Origin: Pseudobdellovibrionaceae bacterium | Lineage (GTDB): Bacteria > Bdellovibrionota > Bdellovibrionia > Bdellovibrionales > Bdellovibrionaceae | Direction of reading: 5' to 3' | DNA: 64,000 bases | Assembly (NCBI GenBank): GCA_019637915.1 | Contig: JAHBUV010000001.1 | Span: 1,644,565 to 1,708,564 of the forward strand | Made by a program: the position numbers and the translations under genes | In this document: piece by piece, positions 18,434 through 27,685 of the stretch | How positions within the stretch are numbered: the first letter of the stretch is position 1 | Layout of the letters: each line of letters starts with the position of its first letter | The notes under the pieces: model-generated | What the model was told of the DNA's origin: nothing | Databases searched by the model: none | Seen by the model: only the letters and a program-made list of their open reading frames with translations

Positions 18434-19029
18434 TACAGTCCGATCGATTTTTTACGGAAGGTCTTGCGGATCTGTTTCTGATCCGACCAAGTGATCCGGC
18501 TGGTTTTCAGGTTGGTCAGGTTGAGCGTGAGTTTGTAGTACACGCTTTTGTCCTTGCCCACTTCCTGGACGATGGAATCCAGGCGCCCGTTGATGATGAA
18601 GTCGGCGCCGGTCTGACCGCCCGGGCCCTTCTTCGATTCGTCCGCCACCATGCCGGAGTTCTGATAGTTGTACTCGTCGGCGATGTCCTGGCGGGCTTCC
18701 TTGTCGATGAACTCCACGCGGCCCGAGCGCATCAGCTCGACGCGGGCCATGTCCATGATGCTTTGGGTGTCGATGTGCTCGCTGGTTTTGTTCTGCAGGC
18801 CCGTCACCATCACCACCGGGGGCGTTTTGGCGTTGGCGATCGCCGGGTGCTTCATCATGCTGGCCACCAGATCCGCGACCGCTTTCTGCATGTCGGTTTC
18901 CGACCATTGATCGTTCATCAGATTTTCGCGCTCGACGTCGTCGTACTGACCTTTGACAAAGGCTTTCGGACCGCAACCCGCCGCGAAGGCGGCGCACAGG
19001 AACAAAGCCATCAAACCTTGCAACTTCAT
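18433..19029 (-). CDS. lpoB: LpoB-like penicillin-binding-protein activator lipoprotein
   Basis: A 198-residue outer-membrane lipoprotein (lipobox FAAG|C19) of the LpoB/YcfM family. In E. coli LpoB crosses the periplasm and stimulates PBP1b. Family signatures are present: WSETDMQKAVADLVASMM, then the PPVVMVTGLQNKTSEHIDTQ strand-turn, RVELMRSGRVEFIDKEARQ and GADFIINGRLDSIVQ. A start with AGGAGG just upstream supports the ATG at 19029. It is the first gene of a two-gene unit with the COG3014 lipoprotein. A cognate class A PBP is not in the window; the mtgA gene at 61.2 kb is a different, monofunctional enzyme. Confidence 0.9.
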   Translation of the reverse strand: MKLQGLMALFLCAAFAAGCGPKAFVKGQYDDVERENLMNDQWSETDMQKAVADLVASMMKHPAIANAKTPPVVMVTGLQNKTSEHIDTQSIMDMARVELMRSGRVEFIDKEARQDIADEYNYQNSGMVADESKKGPGGQTGADFIINGRLDSIVQEVGKDKSVYYKLTLNLTNLKTSRITWSDQKQIRKTFRKKSIGL

Positions 19030-19050
19030 AAAACCTCCTGAACACGTCCG

Positions 19051-19080
19051 AGTTTAGTCGTGGGCGCGGCGCAGCCGCAA
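19051..19080 (-). promoter_or_regulatory. Candidate promoter of the lpoB unit
   Basis: On the minus strand TTGCGG (19075-19080) is followed after 18 bp by TAAACT (19051-19056, 4 of 6 matches to TATAAT), about 22 bp upstream of the lpoB ATG. The -35 match is weak, so this is tentative. Confidence 0.35.
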
Positions 19081-19169
19081 GCAAATCGACCGGAAGCCGG
19101 ACGTCATGCCTGCCGCCACGTCCCTTAAGGACGGAAGAACACGTGTTTCTTTTGCAACAGGGCCTTTTT

Positions 19170-19580
19170 ATGCAAGACGAGATCACCTGCAGCCGGACAC
19201 TGGAAGAACGCCTTCGCCCCCTGATCCGTTTCGACGTGGAGGAAGTTTGGGCCGTCGCCTTCAGCTCCCGCCTCGTCCCCATCGCCACGGAGCTGATTTT
19301 CCGCGGCGACGCCTCGGGCTGCCAGGTGCATCCCCGGGAGATCTTCCGTTTCGCCCTCCGCCAGAACGCCGTGAGCGTCGCCATCGCCCACTCCCACCCG
19401 AGCAATGATCCGGAACCCTCCCTGGAGGACCTGCACGTCACGCATCGGCTATGCCTGGTGGGCCGCCTGGTGGGCATCGCCCTGATCGATCATCTGGTGA
19501 TGAGCGAAAGCGGCGCGGTCAGCATGGCCAACCGGGGCTACTTCCGCGAGTGGCGGAAGAAAAGATCGATCCGGATCTGA
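19170..19580 (+). CDS. RadC-like MPN/JAB metalloprotein lacking the helix-hairpin-helix part
   Basis: A 136-residue protein made only of the RadC-type MPN (JAB) domain. The metal-binding core is intact: AHSHPSNDPEPSLEDLHVT, with HxH-PS and the downstream Asp. The upstream ELIFRGDASGCQVHPREIFRFAL and the following LVGRLVGIALIDHLVM segments also match RadC. Standard RadC proteins have ~220 residues with an N-terminal helix-hairpin-helix; that part is missing here. The function of RadC proteins is uncertain, since the original repair assignment was withdrawn. The start is the ATG at 19170; a GTG at 19143 would add nine residues. It sits alone between lpoB (divergent) and a convergent membrane-protein gene. 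Confidence 0.85.
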   Translation: MQDEITCSRTLEERLRPLIRFDVEEVWAVAFSSRLVPIATELIFRGDASGCQVHPREIFRFALRQNAVSVAIAHSHPSNDPEPSLEDLHVTHRLCLVGRLVGIALIDHLVMSESGAVSMANRGYFREWRKKRSIRI

Positions 19581-19596
19581 AAACCTGGTGGAAATC

Positions 19597-20163
19597 TCAC
19601 TGACCGAAAAGCTGGTACTGATTCGAGGGCTGGCGCAGGCGGCGGACCGAGATCACCTTGTAATCGTCGTCCAAACGGATTTCCCAACCGCCGCGCCGGG
19701 CGTTTTCAACGAACTGGCGGGCGTATTCCTTGCGGTAAGCGGCCGACTGCTGCCGCGAATTCTGCTCTTCGAACAACTGATGGTGGATGAGATCCGCCGG
19801 ATTCGCGGGCAAGGCTTTGGCGCCGCCGTTGTCGCGCCCCAGATCGCGGGCGACGTCGTTGGCGATGCCTTCCTCGACCAGTTCCGCGCCTTCTTTCGGG
19901 GGCGTGTAAGCGCGCTCGGGCACGGTCCGGTTGAAGTCGTTGGCGAGCTGCCAGCTGCGGATCGCCATCTGGCGCTTCTGCATTTCGATCTGCTCGGCCG
20001 TTTTGCGCAGATGCTCGTTGGCGGAATGGCGGACCTGCTCTTTTTTCTCGGCCGAGATTTTCGGGGATGAATCACCGCCGCCCAGACCAAGGTACAGCAA
20101 AAAACCCGCCGCGACGACGAGTCCCAGGGGCAAGATTTGCTGCAGATCCGGCTTTCCTGACAT
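19597..20163 (-). CDS. Single-pass membrane protein of unknown function
   Basis: A 188-residue protein I do not recognise. One membrane segment lies at about residues 11-28 (LPLGLVVAAGFLLYLGLGG). It is followed by a long charged helical stretch (KKEQVRHSANEHLRKTAEQIEMQKRQMAIR) and a compact C-terminal part ending GGWEIRLDDDYKVISVRRLRQP. The orientation is probably cytoplasmic N-terminus with the bulk in the periplasm. It lies 31 bp after the histidine kinase gene on the same strand and is probably the last gene of the mreB operon. Its stop is 17 bp from the convergent RadC-like gene. Confidence 0.72.
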   Translation of the reverse strand: MSGKPDLQQILPLGLVVAAGFLLYLGLGGGDSSPKISAEKKEQVRHSANEHLRKTAEQIEMQKRQMAIRSWQLANDFNRTVPERAYTPPKEGAELVEEGIANDVARDLGRDNGGAKALPANPADLIHHQLFEEQNSRQQSAAYRKEYARQFVENARRGGWEIRLDDDYKVISVRRLRQPSNQYQLFGQ

Positions 20164-20194
20164 CGACTTCTTATCGGCCGCCCGGGAGGAGGAC

Positions 20195-22138
20195 TCAAGC
20201 GTCGTTTTGCAGGGGCGGGCGCACGGGCAGGACGATGATGAACTCCGTCCCCACCCCGACCTCCGACCGGACCTGCAGGTCGCCGCCGTGGCTGTGGATG
20301 ATCCCGTAGGAAATACTCAAGCCCAGGCCCGTTCCCTGCCCCACCCCTTTGGTGGTGAAGAAGGGGTCGAAGATCTTCTCCAGCACCTCGGGGGGCATGC
20401 CCCTGCCGTTGTCCTGGATGGAAACCTGCACGGCCGCCTCGGCCCCTTTGCGGCCCTTGAGGGGCATCGTCGACACCCAGATCTCCCCGTTGCCTTCGAT
20501 CGCCTGCACGGCGTTCGACAGGATGTTCATGAGCACCTGGTTGATCTGGCTGGTGTAGGCCTTGATCATGGGGATCGATTCGTAGCTCCTGTGGACCTGG
20601 ATGCGGCCCTTGATCTCCCCTTGCAGCAGGTCCAGCGTGGCGTCCAGGCAGGCGCGCAGGTCCACCTCGCTGACCCTGGCCTCCTCGAGCCGCGAGAAGT
20701 TGCGCAGGCCCAGGACGATGTCACGCGTGCGCCGGGCCCCGTCCTCGCACGAGGTGATGAGCTTCGGCAGGTCCTTCACGACGTAATCGTACTCGAGCTC
20801 CTCTTTCATCTCCTTCAGGCGCTTCGGGTTCTTTTCCGCCGTTTCGACGAGTTTCATCAGGCGGCCGGCGTAATCCTTCAGGTGGGTCATGTTGCTGTAG
20901 ATGAAGCCGATGGGGTTGTTGAGTTCGTGCGCGACGCCGGCCACGAGCTGACCCAGGCTCACCATCTTCGCCGAGTGCACGAGCCGCGACTGCGTCTCTT
21001 TGAGCTCGGAGTTCGCGGCCTCGAGCTCGGTGATTTTCTTGCGCAGGTCGCTCCGCGCCTTCCAGATCTTTTTGCTCATTTCATTGAAGCTCTCGGTGAG
21101 AAGTCCGATCTCCGTGTCGTTCTTCACCGGGATGGTGACGGCCTGCTCCTCGCTCTCGAAGGACTGCAGGGCCTCCACCAGATCGTCCAGGGGGCGCAAC
21201 ACCCAGCTGGAGGCCACGAAGGTCGTCAGCGTCAGCAGGACCACCAGGGCCCCCACCACCGTGACGAAGGCGTAATTGATGTTTTGCAAAACACCTTCCG
21301 CATCGGCTTTCGAGGCCCCGAGCGCGATGAAAAAAGGCGTCTGGTCCCACTCCAGCGGATAAGCCAGGAACCCGTAGGGGGCGCCGCGGATGCTCAACTC
21401 GAAGAAAGATTGCGAGGCGGTCTGGAAGTGCGGCCGGAAGAAATCCTTGCGGTAGAGCTGGAAGTCCGGATGGCTGCCGATGATCAGCTGCGCGTTGTCC
21501 CGGAAGATCATGACTTCCGATTTGGTGCGGCTCTTCAGCTTCGCCAGGAAATTCCGGTCCAGATCGATCATCTGCTCGAGATAACCGACGATGCGGCCCG
21601 AGGAGTTGCGCACGCGGGAGATCAGCACGAGGCTCGCCTTGGAATTCTCGGTGAATTCCGCGAGGCCGAGATCGGGTTTCTTTTTCAGGGCGGAGATGTA
21701 CTTTTCCGACAGGAAAACCGCGTCCCGGGTCGGCTGGAACGTGCGGGGCTCGCCCTTTTGGTCCTTGAAGACCGACAGGATCATCCGCCCTTCGCGGTTG
21801 AAAAACGTCAGGCCGCTCGCGAAATCGCGGCGCAACCAGTTCGTCGCCACCCCCCGCAGGGAGTTCCCGTCGCTGATCCCCAGGTGATAGATCAAAGTGG
21901 GGTCTTTGACGTACTGGTCGCGCTTTTGCTGCAAGCCCGCCATGAAGTCCGTGAGGATGCCGCTGATCTCGCGCGCGTTGCCGGCCAGACGCTGCGCCAG
22001 CTCGCGGTCGATGGCCCTTTCGAATTTCGACAGGGAATACCAGGTCACGAAAGCCAGCGGCACGATCGAAAACATCAGGAACCACACGATCAGGATCGTG
22101 CGCAAAGACCGGCGCGGCTTTCGGCGGGACTTCTTCAC
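20195..22138 (-). CDS. Membrane sensor histidine kinase (no receiver in window)
   Basis: A 647-residue sensor kinase. The domain order is: membrane segment 1 (about 14-36); a long periplasmic Cache-type sensor (40-285) with a [15 protein letters not shown] beta stretch; membrane segment 2 (289-310); HAMP (311-365); a coiled-coil linker; a dimerisation helix with phospho-acceptor H404 in [13 protein letters not shown]; and a HATPase domain with [21 protein letters not shown] and [12 protein letters not shown]. All kinase motifs look intact. Its ATG overlaps the anti-sigma-like gene by 4 bp (22135-22138). No response regulator is adjacent, so the phosphate acceptor is unknown; it may be encoded elsewhere. 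Confidence 0.93.
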   Translation of the reverse strand: MKKSRRKPRRSLRTILIVWFLMFSIVPLAFVTWYSLSKFERAIDRELAQRLAGNAREISGILTDFMAGLQQKRDQYVKDPTLIYHLGISDGNSLRGVATNWLRRDFASGLTFFNREGRMILSVFKDQKGEPRTFQPTRDAVFLSEKYISALKKKPDLGLAEFTENSKASLVLISRVRNSSGRIVGYLEQMIDLDRNFLAKLKSRTKSEVMIFRDNAQLIIGSHPDFQLYRKDFFRPHFQTASQSFFELSIRGAPYGFLAYPLEWDQTPFFIALGASKADAEGVLQNINYAFVTVVGALVVLLTLTTFVASSWVLRPLDDLVEALQSFESEEQAVTIPVKNDTEIGLLTESFNEMSKKIWKARSDLRKKITELEAANSELKETQSRLVHSAKMVSLGQLVAGVAHELNNPIGFIYSNMTHLKDYAGRLMKLVETAEKNPKRLKEMKEELEYDYVVKDLPKLITSCEDGARRTRDIVLGLRNFSRLEEARVSEVDLRACLDATLDLLQGEIKGRIQVHRSYESIPMIKAYTSQINQVLMNILSNAVQAIEGNGEIWVSTMPLKGRKGAEAAVQVSIQDNGRGMPPEVLEKIFDPFFTTKGVGQGTGLGLSISYGIIHSHGGDLQVRSEVGVGTEFIIVLPVRPPLQNDA

Positions 22139-23157
22139 TTCTTCGCCTCTTCGACGGTGAGGATCAAACGGATGATCCCGTCGGGCATCACGCGCGGGTG
22201 CTTCTGCTTGCTGATGTTGGCGGCCCCGTACTCGCGCAGGAACTGCGTCAGCTCCTCGTACTTCGCCTCGGGCATGGTGAAGTGGAAGTAAGCCGACGTC
22301 GGCGTTTTCTTCCAGCCGAGCTCCACCTCACCGGCCTTGCGGCCGCCGAGTTCGATGATCTTATCCTGGATCTTCGGGCTCGTGGCGGTGAGGTTCGTGA
22401 CCGCCAGGTCGCCGCGGAACAAAGCCCCCTCACCCGGCTTCTTCGATTTTTCCGCCACCGTCTCCGCGACGGGGGCCTTTTCCCCCTCCCCGGGGGCCGC
22501 CGTTCCCGCCGCCACCGCCGGGGCCTTGGGCGCTGCTGGCGGCGGCGCGGTCGCCGCCACGGAAGGCGCCGCCGCGGGCTCTTTCCCCGTTTCCGGCACG
22601 GCCACCGTCGCCGGCGCGGACGGTTTTTTCGCATCCTCGTCCTCGAAGGCGATGGTTTCCGAGGTTTCGGAAACGCCGTCCGTTTGCTGCGCTTCCGGGG
22701 CTTTTTCGCGGCTGACTTCCGCGAGGATGATCTGGCGCCCGCGCGGCGACAGACCGAACTTCAGGGCCTGGTCCCAGGGCACGACGACGAGGACGATGAG
22801 CAAAGCGCTCAAAACGATCAGCGCCTCCATCCCCCACTTCACCGTGAGGGGCCAGCGTTCGTAGTTCGTTTTTTTCAGGAGCACGGACATGTAGGTGTCC
22901 GGTTCATCGATGGCTTCCAGGGCCGCGGGCGGCACGCGCAGGGCCTTCAGGGATTCCGCGTAACGCTGACCCTGCGAGATCTTGTCGAGGTCTTTTTTCA
23001 GGTCGCGGTTTTCCGCCAGGACTTTTTCCACGGCGGTCCGGCGTTCCTCATCCAGGCGCTCACTCAGGTAATCGTAAAGCATCTCCTCGGCGAAGAAGTC
23101 GCTGACCGTGCGGCGGTTTTTCCGCGACAGGGGAATTTCTTTTTCCCATTTTTCCAT
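22135..23157 (-). CDS. Anti-sigma-factor-like single-pass membrane protein
   Basis: A 340-residue protein. The cytoplasmic N-terminus (1-100) is helical and acidic, with a zinc-less anti-sigma look (FFAEEMLYDYLSERLDEERRTAVEKVLAENRDLKKDLD). One membrane segment lies at 109-127. A long Ala/Pro/Glu-rich periplasmic linker (about 155-245) precedes a small C-terminal domain (250-340). This layout fits membrane anti-sigma factors, and the gene directly follows a sigma region-4-like gene (8-bp gap), which is the usual order. No HxxxCxxC zinc motif is present, so it would belong to a non-ZAS class. It is coupled to the kinase downstream by a 4-bp overlap. Role inferred. Confidence 0.7.
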   Translation of the reverse strand: MEKWEKEIPLSRKNRRTVSDFFAEEMLYDYLSERLDEERRTAVEKVLAENRDLKKDLDKISQGQRYAESLKALRVPPAALEAIDEPDTYMSVLLKKTNYERWPLTVKWGMEALIVLSALLIVLVVVPWDQALKFGLSPRGRQIILAEVSREKAPEAQQTDGVSETSETIAFEDEDAKKPSAPATVAVPETGKEPAAAPSVAATAPPPAAPKAPAVAAGTAAPGEGEKAPVAETVAEKSKKPGEGALFRGDLAVTNLTATSPKIQDKIIELGGRKAGEVELGWKKTPTSAYFHFTMPEAKYEELTQFLREYGAANISKQKHPRVMPDGIIRLILTVEEAKK

Positions 23158-23165
23158 CTTTCACC

Positions 23166-23612
23166 TCAGATCAATTTCGGGTGAAAAGACGTCAGACCAC
23201 CGAGTTTGCGCAAAGCTTTGCCGAGACGGAAGCTGATCGTGCCTTCCGTTTGACCGAGACCGACGGCGATGTCCCCCTCGGAATAACCGACGATCTTCGA
23301 CCAGATGACGACCAGGAGCTCTTCGCTCGTGGCGTTGCGCTGGAATTCCTTCCAGGGACGCAGGTCGAAGCCCTCCGGCATCGCCCAGGACGACATCGGC
23401 ACGACGCGATTGCGGTTCAAACCGCCGGCCCATTTTTCCCAGACGTGAAAGGTCGCCATGACCACCGCCGAACTGTTTTTCAGCGCGGGATCGCGTTTCT
23501 TGCGGTCGCGGGCGTAATTCAACGCCTCCGCCCCCGCTTCGATCGCCTTTTGCTCGTCGAGCAGGGCGAAGTAGTAGAAGAGAGCGATCGATCGAATGTC
23601 GTTTTCGGTCAT
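23166..23612 (-). CDS. Degenerate sigma-70-family (region 4-like) protein
   Basis: A 148-residue protein. Residues ~94-140 read as sigma region 4: SEELLVVIWSKIVGYSEGDIAV then GQTEGTISFRLGKALRKLGG, equivalent to the helix-turn-helix of ECF sigma factors. The N-terminal half should hold region 2 but shows no good match (IALFYYFALLDEQKAIEAGAEALNYAR is at most a distant relic). It may therefore be a very divergent ECF sigma factor or a sigma-derived DNA-binding protein. It begins 10 bp after the mreB stop with GAGGGAG upstream, and is followed by an anti-sigma-like gene. No signal peptide is seen. Confidence 0.68.
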   Translation of the reverse strand: MTENDIRSIALFYYFALLDEQKAIEAGAEALNYARDRKKRDPALKNSSAVVMATFHVWEKWAGGLNRNRVVPMSSWAMPEGFDLRPWKEFQRNATSEELLVVIWSKIVGYSEGDIAVGLGQTEGTISFRLGKALRKLGGLTSFHPKLI

Positions 23613-23622
23613 GAAAACTCCC

Positions 23623-24730
<1,108 letters not shown>

Positions 24731-24785
24731 TTCCGATATTTCGGCGAGCTTCCCGAAGATTTTTTATGCGCCGCTTAAGAGAGAC

Positions 24786-26411
24786 TTATTTCCAGGCGAG
24801 TTCGTGTTCCATGAAACGACGAAGTGTCGCCTTTTCCTCGAGGGCCTGCGCGTCCGTCCAGAGCAGTTTCTTCTGGAAAACCTCCGTCACCGCATCGAGC
24901 TGGCTCAAGCCATGGTCGGGTTCCGCCAGGAAGAGGGGCACACGACGGCGATAGAAGTCCGTGAGATGCAGACACATCGTCATATCCACGGCCTGCGCGG
25001 CTTCCAGCTGCCAGAGGCTCCATCTCGAATCGTAACGCGCCAGGATTTTTTCCGCCTCACGGCCGTAACGCTCGCACAGCGGAAGAACTTCCGCCTCGGG
25101 GCGACCGGAACTTTCCGCCAGCGACGACACGGTGAGCAGAGCCTGGTGGTAGGCCTCCGGCGAGGTGTCCTCGTTGAGGGGCACCGCCGTGTCCGTGGCT
25201 CGAAAGCGGATCCGATCCTCCTGCGGAAAATGCCGCAAGACCTCGTCCACCACCTGCTTCGCCATCAGACGATAGGTCGTGTATTTGCCTCCCGCCACGA
25301 AGGTCACTCCCCGCGGGTCCGTGAAGATGGTGTGCTCGCGGCTGGTCTTGCCCTCGCTCCCGGAATTGTCATTCACCAAAGGCCGGACCCCGGCGTAGCT
25401 GGCGATGATGTCGCTTTCCCGGATGCCGGCGCCGGGAAAGTAGTGTCCGGTGATATCCAGGAGGTAATCCACATCCTCGCGGGTGGCGACAACGTCGTCC
25501 GGGGAGCCTTTGTAATCCGTGTCCGTGGTCCCGATGATGATCATCTCGTGGCGGGGGATCCCGAACACGATGCGATCGCTTTTTTCCGCCCCCATCACCA
25601 CGGCGCTCGACAAAGGCAGGCGGTTTTTCGGCAAGGTCAGGTGAATGCCCTTGGTGGGGCGCAGGATTTTTTTCCAATCATGGAAGAGCTTCGCGCCGAA
25701 CTCATCGGTCCAGGGTCCCACCGAGCTGATGACGTGCCGGGCGCGGATCGCGAACTCCCGTCCCGTCAATTGATCTTTGACACGGGTTTCCCGCAGTCGG
25801 CCGTTTTCCCCGAAGCTCGCGCCGGTCGCGGCGGTCCAATTGGCGATCACCGCGCCGAGTTCGGCCGCCGAGCGCATGGTTTCATGCACCAGGCGGTCAT
25901 CGTCCATGTACCCGTCGGAGTAGATGTAACCGCCCTTGAGGCCGTCGGCGCGCAGGGCCGGCATGCGCCGCAGGCTTTCGCGGCCGTTCAGGCGCTCGTG
26001 CAGTTCCGGCGCCTGAAACAAGGAAAGCGCGTCGTACAACCACATGCCCAGGCCCATCTTGAACATGCCGACGCGGCTGTTTTCATAAAGCGGGATCATG
26101 AAGCGCAGATGGTGCACGAGGTGGGGGCACATCTCGAAAAGCTTGGTGCGTTCGTTGAGGGCCTCGAACACCAGCTTGAATTCCATGTTCTCGAGGTAGC
26201 GGATGCCGCCGTGGATGAGCTTGCTCGAGCGCGAGGACGTGCCCCCGGCGAAATCGCCGGCTTCGATCAAGGCCACCTTCATGCCGCGGGCCGCGGCGTC
26301 GCGGGCCGCGCCGGCGCCGGTGATGCCGCCGCCGATGATCAGAACGTCGTACTCCTGACTTTGCATGAGGGTCAGGTTTTTCAGACGTTCCATGAAGGAG
26401 AATTTTTTCAT
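24786..26411 (-). CDS. glpD: Glycerol-3-phosphate dehydrogenase, FAD-dependent
   Basis: A 541-residue membrane-associated flavoenzyme that oxidises sn-glycerol 3-phosphate to dihydroxyacetone phosphate and feeds electrons to quinone. FAD-binding motifs are visible: VLIIGGGITGAGAARDAAARG near residue 24, then SSRSSKLIHGGIRYLE. Later come RPTKGIHLTLPKNRLP, IIGTTDTDYKG and the C-terminal VTFVAGGKYTTYRLMA. The length fits the family. Four base pairs separate it from the upstream orphan gene on the same strand, so they probably share a transcript. No glycerol kinase or glycerol facilitator gene is nearby. Confidence 0.95.
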   Translation of the reverse strand: MKKFSFMERLKNLTLMQSQEYDVLIIGGGITGAGAARDAAARGMKVALIEAGDFAGGTSSRSSKLIHGGIRYLENMEFKLVFEALNERTKLFEMCPHLVHHLRFMIPLYENSRVGMFKMGLGMWLYDALSLFQAPELHERLNGRESLRRMPALRADGLKGGYIYSDGYMDDDRLVHETMRSAAELGAVIANWTAATGASFGENGRLRETRVKDQLTGREFAIRARHVISSVGPWTDEFGAKLFHDWKKILRPTKGIHLTLPKNRLPLSSAVVMGAEKSDRIVFGIPRHEMIIIGTTDTDYKGSPDDVVATREDVDYLLDITGHYFPGAGIRESDIIASYAGVRPLVNDNSGSEGKTSREHTIFTDPRGVTFVAGGKYTTYRLMAKQVVDEVLRHFPQEDRIRFRATDTAVPLNEDTSPEAYHQALLTVSSLAESSGRPEAEVLPLCERYGREAEKILARYDSRWSLWQLEAAQAVDMTMCLHLTDFYRRRVPLFLAEPDHGLSQLDAVTEVFQKKLLWTDAQALEEKATLRRFMEHELAWK

Positions 26412-26415
26412 CGCC

Positions 26416-26892
26416 TCACGCTTTCGACGTTTTCACGCAGAGCACCTGGGAGTTCCAGGCCTCCGGCTTGAAGGTGGCGACGGAATTCGCCACGCCGGAT
26501 TGGTTCGGGAAAAAGACCCGCTGGAAATGTTTTTCCCGCGACAGGCGGTAAGCGAGGGTCGAGAGTTCGTCGCGGGCCTGCAGGGAGGAGTAAGACAGGT
26601 GCTCCACCCACAAAGACTGGGTCTGCCCGTCGAAGAACAACAAAGGCTGGGCGATGAAATACCCGATCAACTGGCCTTCGGGGGAAAAGGGGCTTTGCAC
26701 GTCGCGGTCGCGGACCAGGAAACTCCAGCCCAGACCGAGATAATGCTCCAAAGCCTCTTTGCGCCAACGCGCGTGCCATGACTGCAATGTTCTTTCATTT
26801 TCATCGGCCACCGACTCCGCGAGTTTGCGGTTTTCATAATCGATGATTTCATCCAGGTCGGTGCTTTGGATAATGCGGCAATAAAAACTCAT
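26416..26892 (-). CDS. Protein of unknown function, possible N-acetyltransferase-like fold
   Basis: A 158-residue cytoplasmic protein. The pattern (SFLVRDRDVQSP, then QLIGYFIAQPLLFFDGQTQSLWVEHLSYSS, then DELSTLAYRLSREKHFQRVFFP) resembles a GNAT acetyltransferase core, but the acetyl-CoA-binding R/Q-xx-G-x-G/A loop is not clear. I therefore do not assign an activity. It lies 4 bp before glpD in the same direction, so it is probably co-transcribed with it. The ATG at 26892 is preferred over an in-frame start at 26916. The divergent HAD gene starts only 34-40 bp away, so promoters of both genes overlap. Confidence 0.7.
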   Translation of the reverse strand: MSFYCRIIQSTDLDEIIDYENRKLAESVADENERTLQSWHARWRKEALEHYLGLGWSFLVRDRDVQSPFSPEGQLIGYFIAQPLLFFDGQTQSLWVEHLSYSSLQARDELSTLAYRLSREKHFQRVFFPNQSGVANSVATFKPEAWNSQVLCVKTSKA

Positions 26893-26932
26893 GGCCCTTG
26901 GTTTCCTCGGGCCCATTTGATACGAAATGGGG

Positions 26933-27685
26933 ATGAATTACAAACAGTATTCCCCCGAAATGTGGGCGCGGATCGAGTCCGCGGTCGATCGCGCCTTGGC
27001 CCTGGACCCCGCCCCCGTCGCGGCTTTCGACGCCGACGGAACTCTGTGGGACACCGATCTCGGCGAAGCCTTTTTCCAATTCAAAATCGATCGCCGGCTC
27101 GTGCCCCTGCCGCCCGAACCTTGGGACCATTACGTCAAGCTCAAGGCGGTCGATGCCCGCGCCGCTTACCTGTGGCTGGCGCAAATACTCAAAGGCCAGA
27201 CGCTGGAGCAGGTGCGCCAGTGGGCCGATCAGTCCCTGAGCGCCCATCATCCCGTGCCGGTTTTCAGCGAGCAGAAAAAACTCATCGATTTCCTGCGCGG
27301 CAAGGGCGTGCGGGTTTTCATCGTCACGGCGTCCATCAAATGGGCGGTTGAACCGGGGGCGCGACTCCTCGGCCTGACGAACGACGACGTGATCGGCATC
27401 GAAACCGTCGTGGAGCAGGGACTGATGACCGATCTCCAACAGGGCATCCTCACCCACCACGAGGGCAAGCCCCTCGCCCTGCTCAAGGCCACGGGCGGGA
27501 AAAAACCCTTCCTCGCCGCCGGCAACACCATGGGCGATCTCGAACTGATCGAAAGCTCGAGCGACGTGCGCCTGGCCGTCAGCGCCGCCGCGCGGGACGA
27601 TCGCCTTTTCAAAACCGAGGATGAATTACTGAAGCTTGGGCGCGAGCGCGGATGGCTCACGCACCGTTTTATCCAAGGCGAGTAG
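26933..27685 (+). CDS. HAD-superfamily (phosphoserine phosphatase-like) hydrolase
   Basis: A ~250-residue HAD hydrolase of the IB subclass. The nucleophile motif is D33-A-D35-GTLWDTD. A helical cap follows (about residues 45-105). Motif II is FIVTASIKW, the motif III lysine lies in the HHEGKPLALL region, and motif IV is AAGNTMGDLELI. This set fits phosphatases related to SerB or to PhoN/phosphocholine-type enzymes; the substrate cannot be told. Starts at 26927 and 26933 (ATG-GGG-ATG) are both possible. The 3' end overlaps the convergent pepP stop by 17 bp. It is divergent from the glpD-side orphan. Confidence 0.88.
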   Translation: MNYKQYSPEMWARIESAVDRALALDPAPVAAFDADGTLWDTDLGEAFFQFKIDRRLVPLPPEPWDHYVKLKAVDARAAYLWLAQILKGQTLEQVRQWADQSLSAHHPVPVFSEQKKLIDFLRGKGVRVFIVTASIKWAVEPGARLLGLTNDDVIGIETVVEQGLMTDLQQGILTHHEGKPLALLKATGGKKPFLAAGNTMGDLELIESSSDVRLAVSAAARDDRLFKTEDELLKLGRERGWLTHRFIQGE

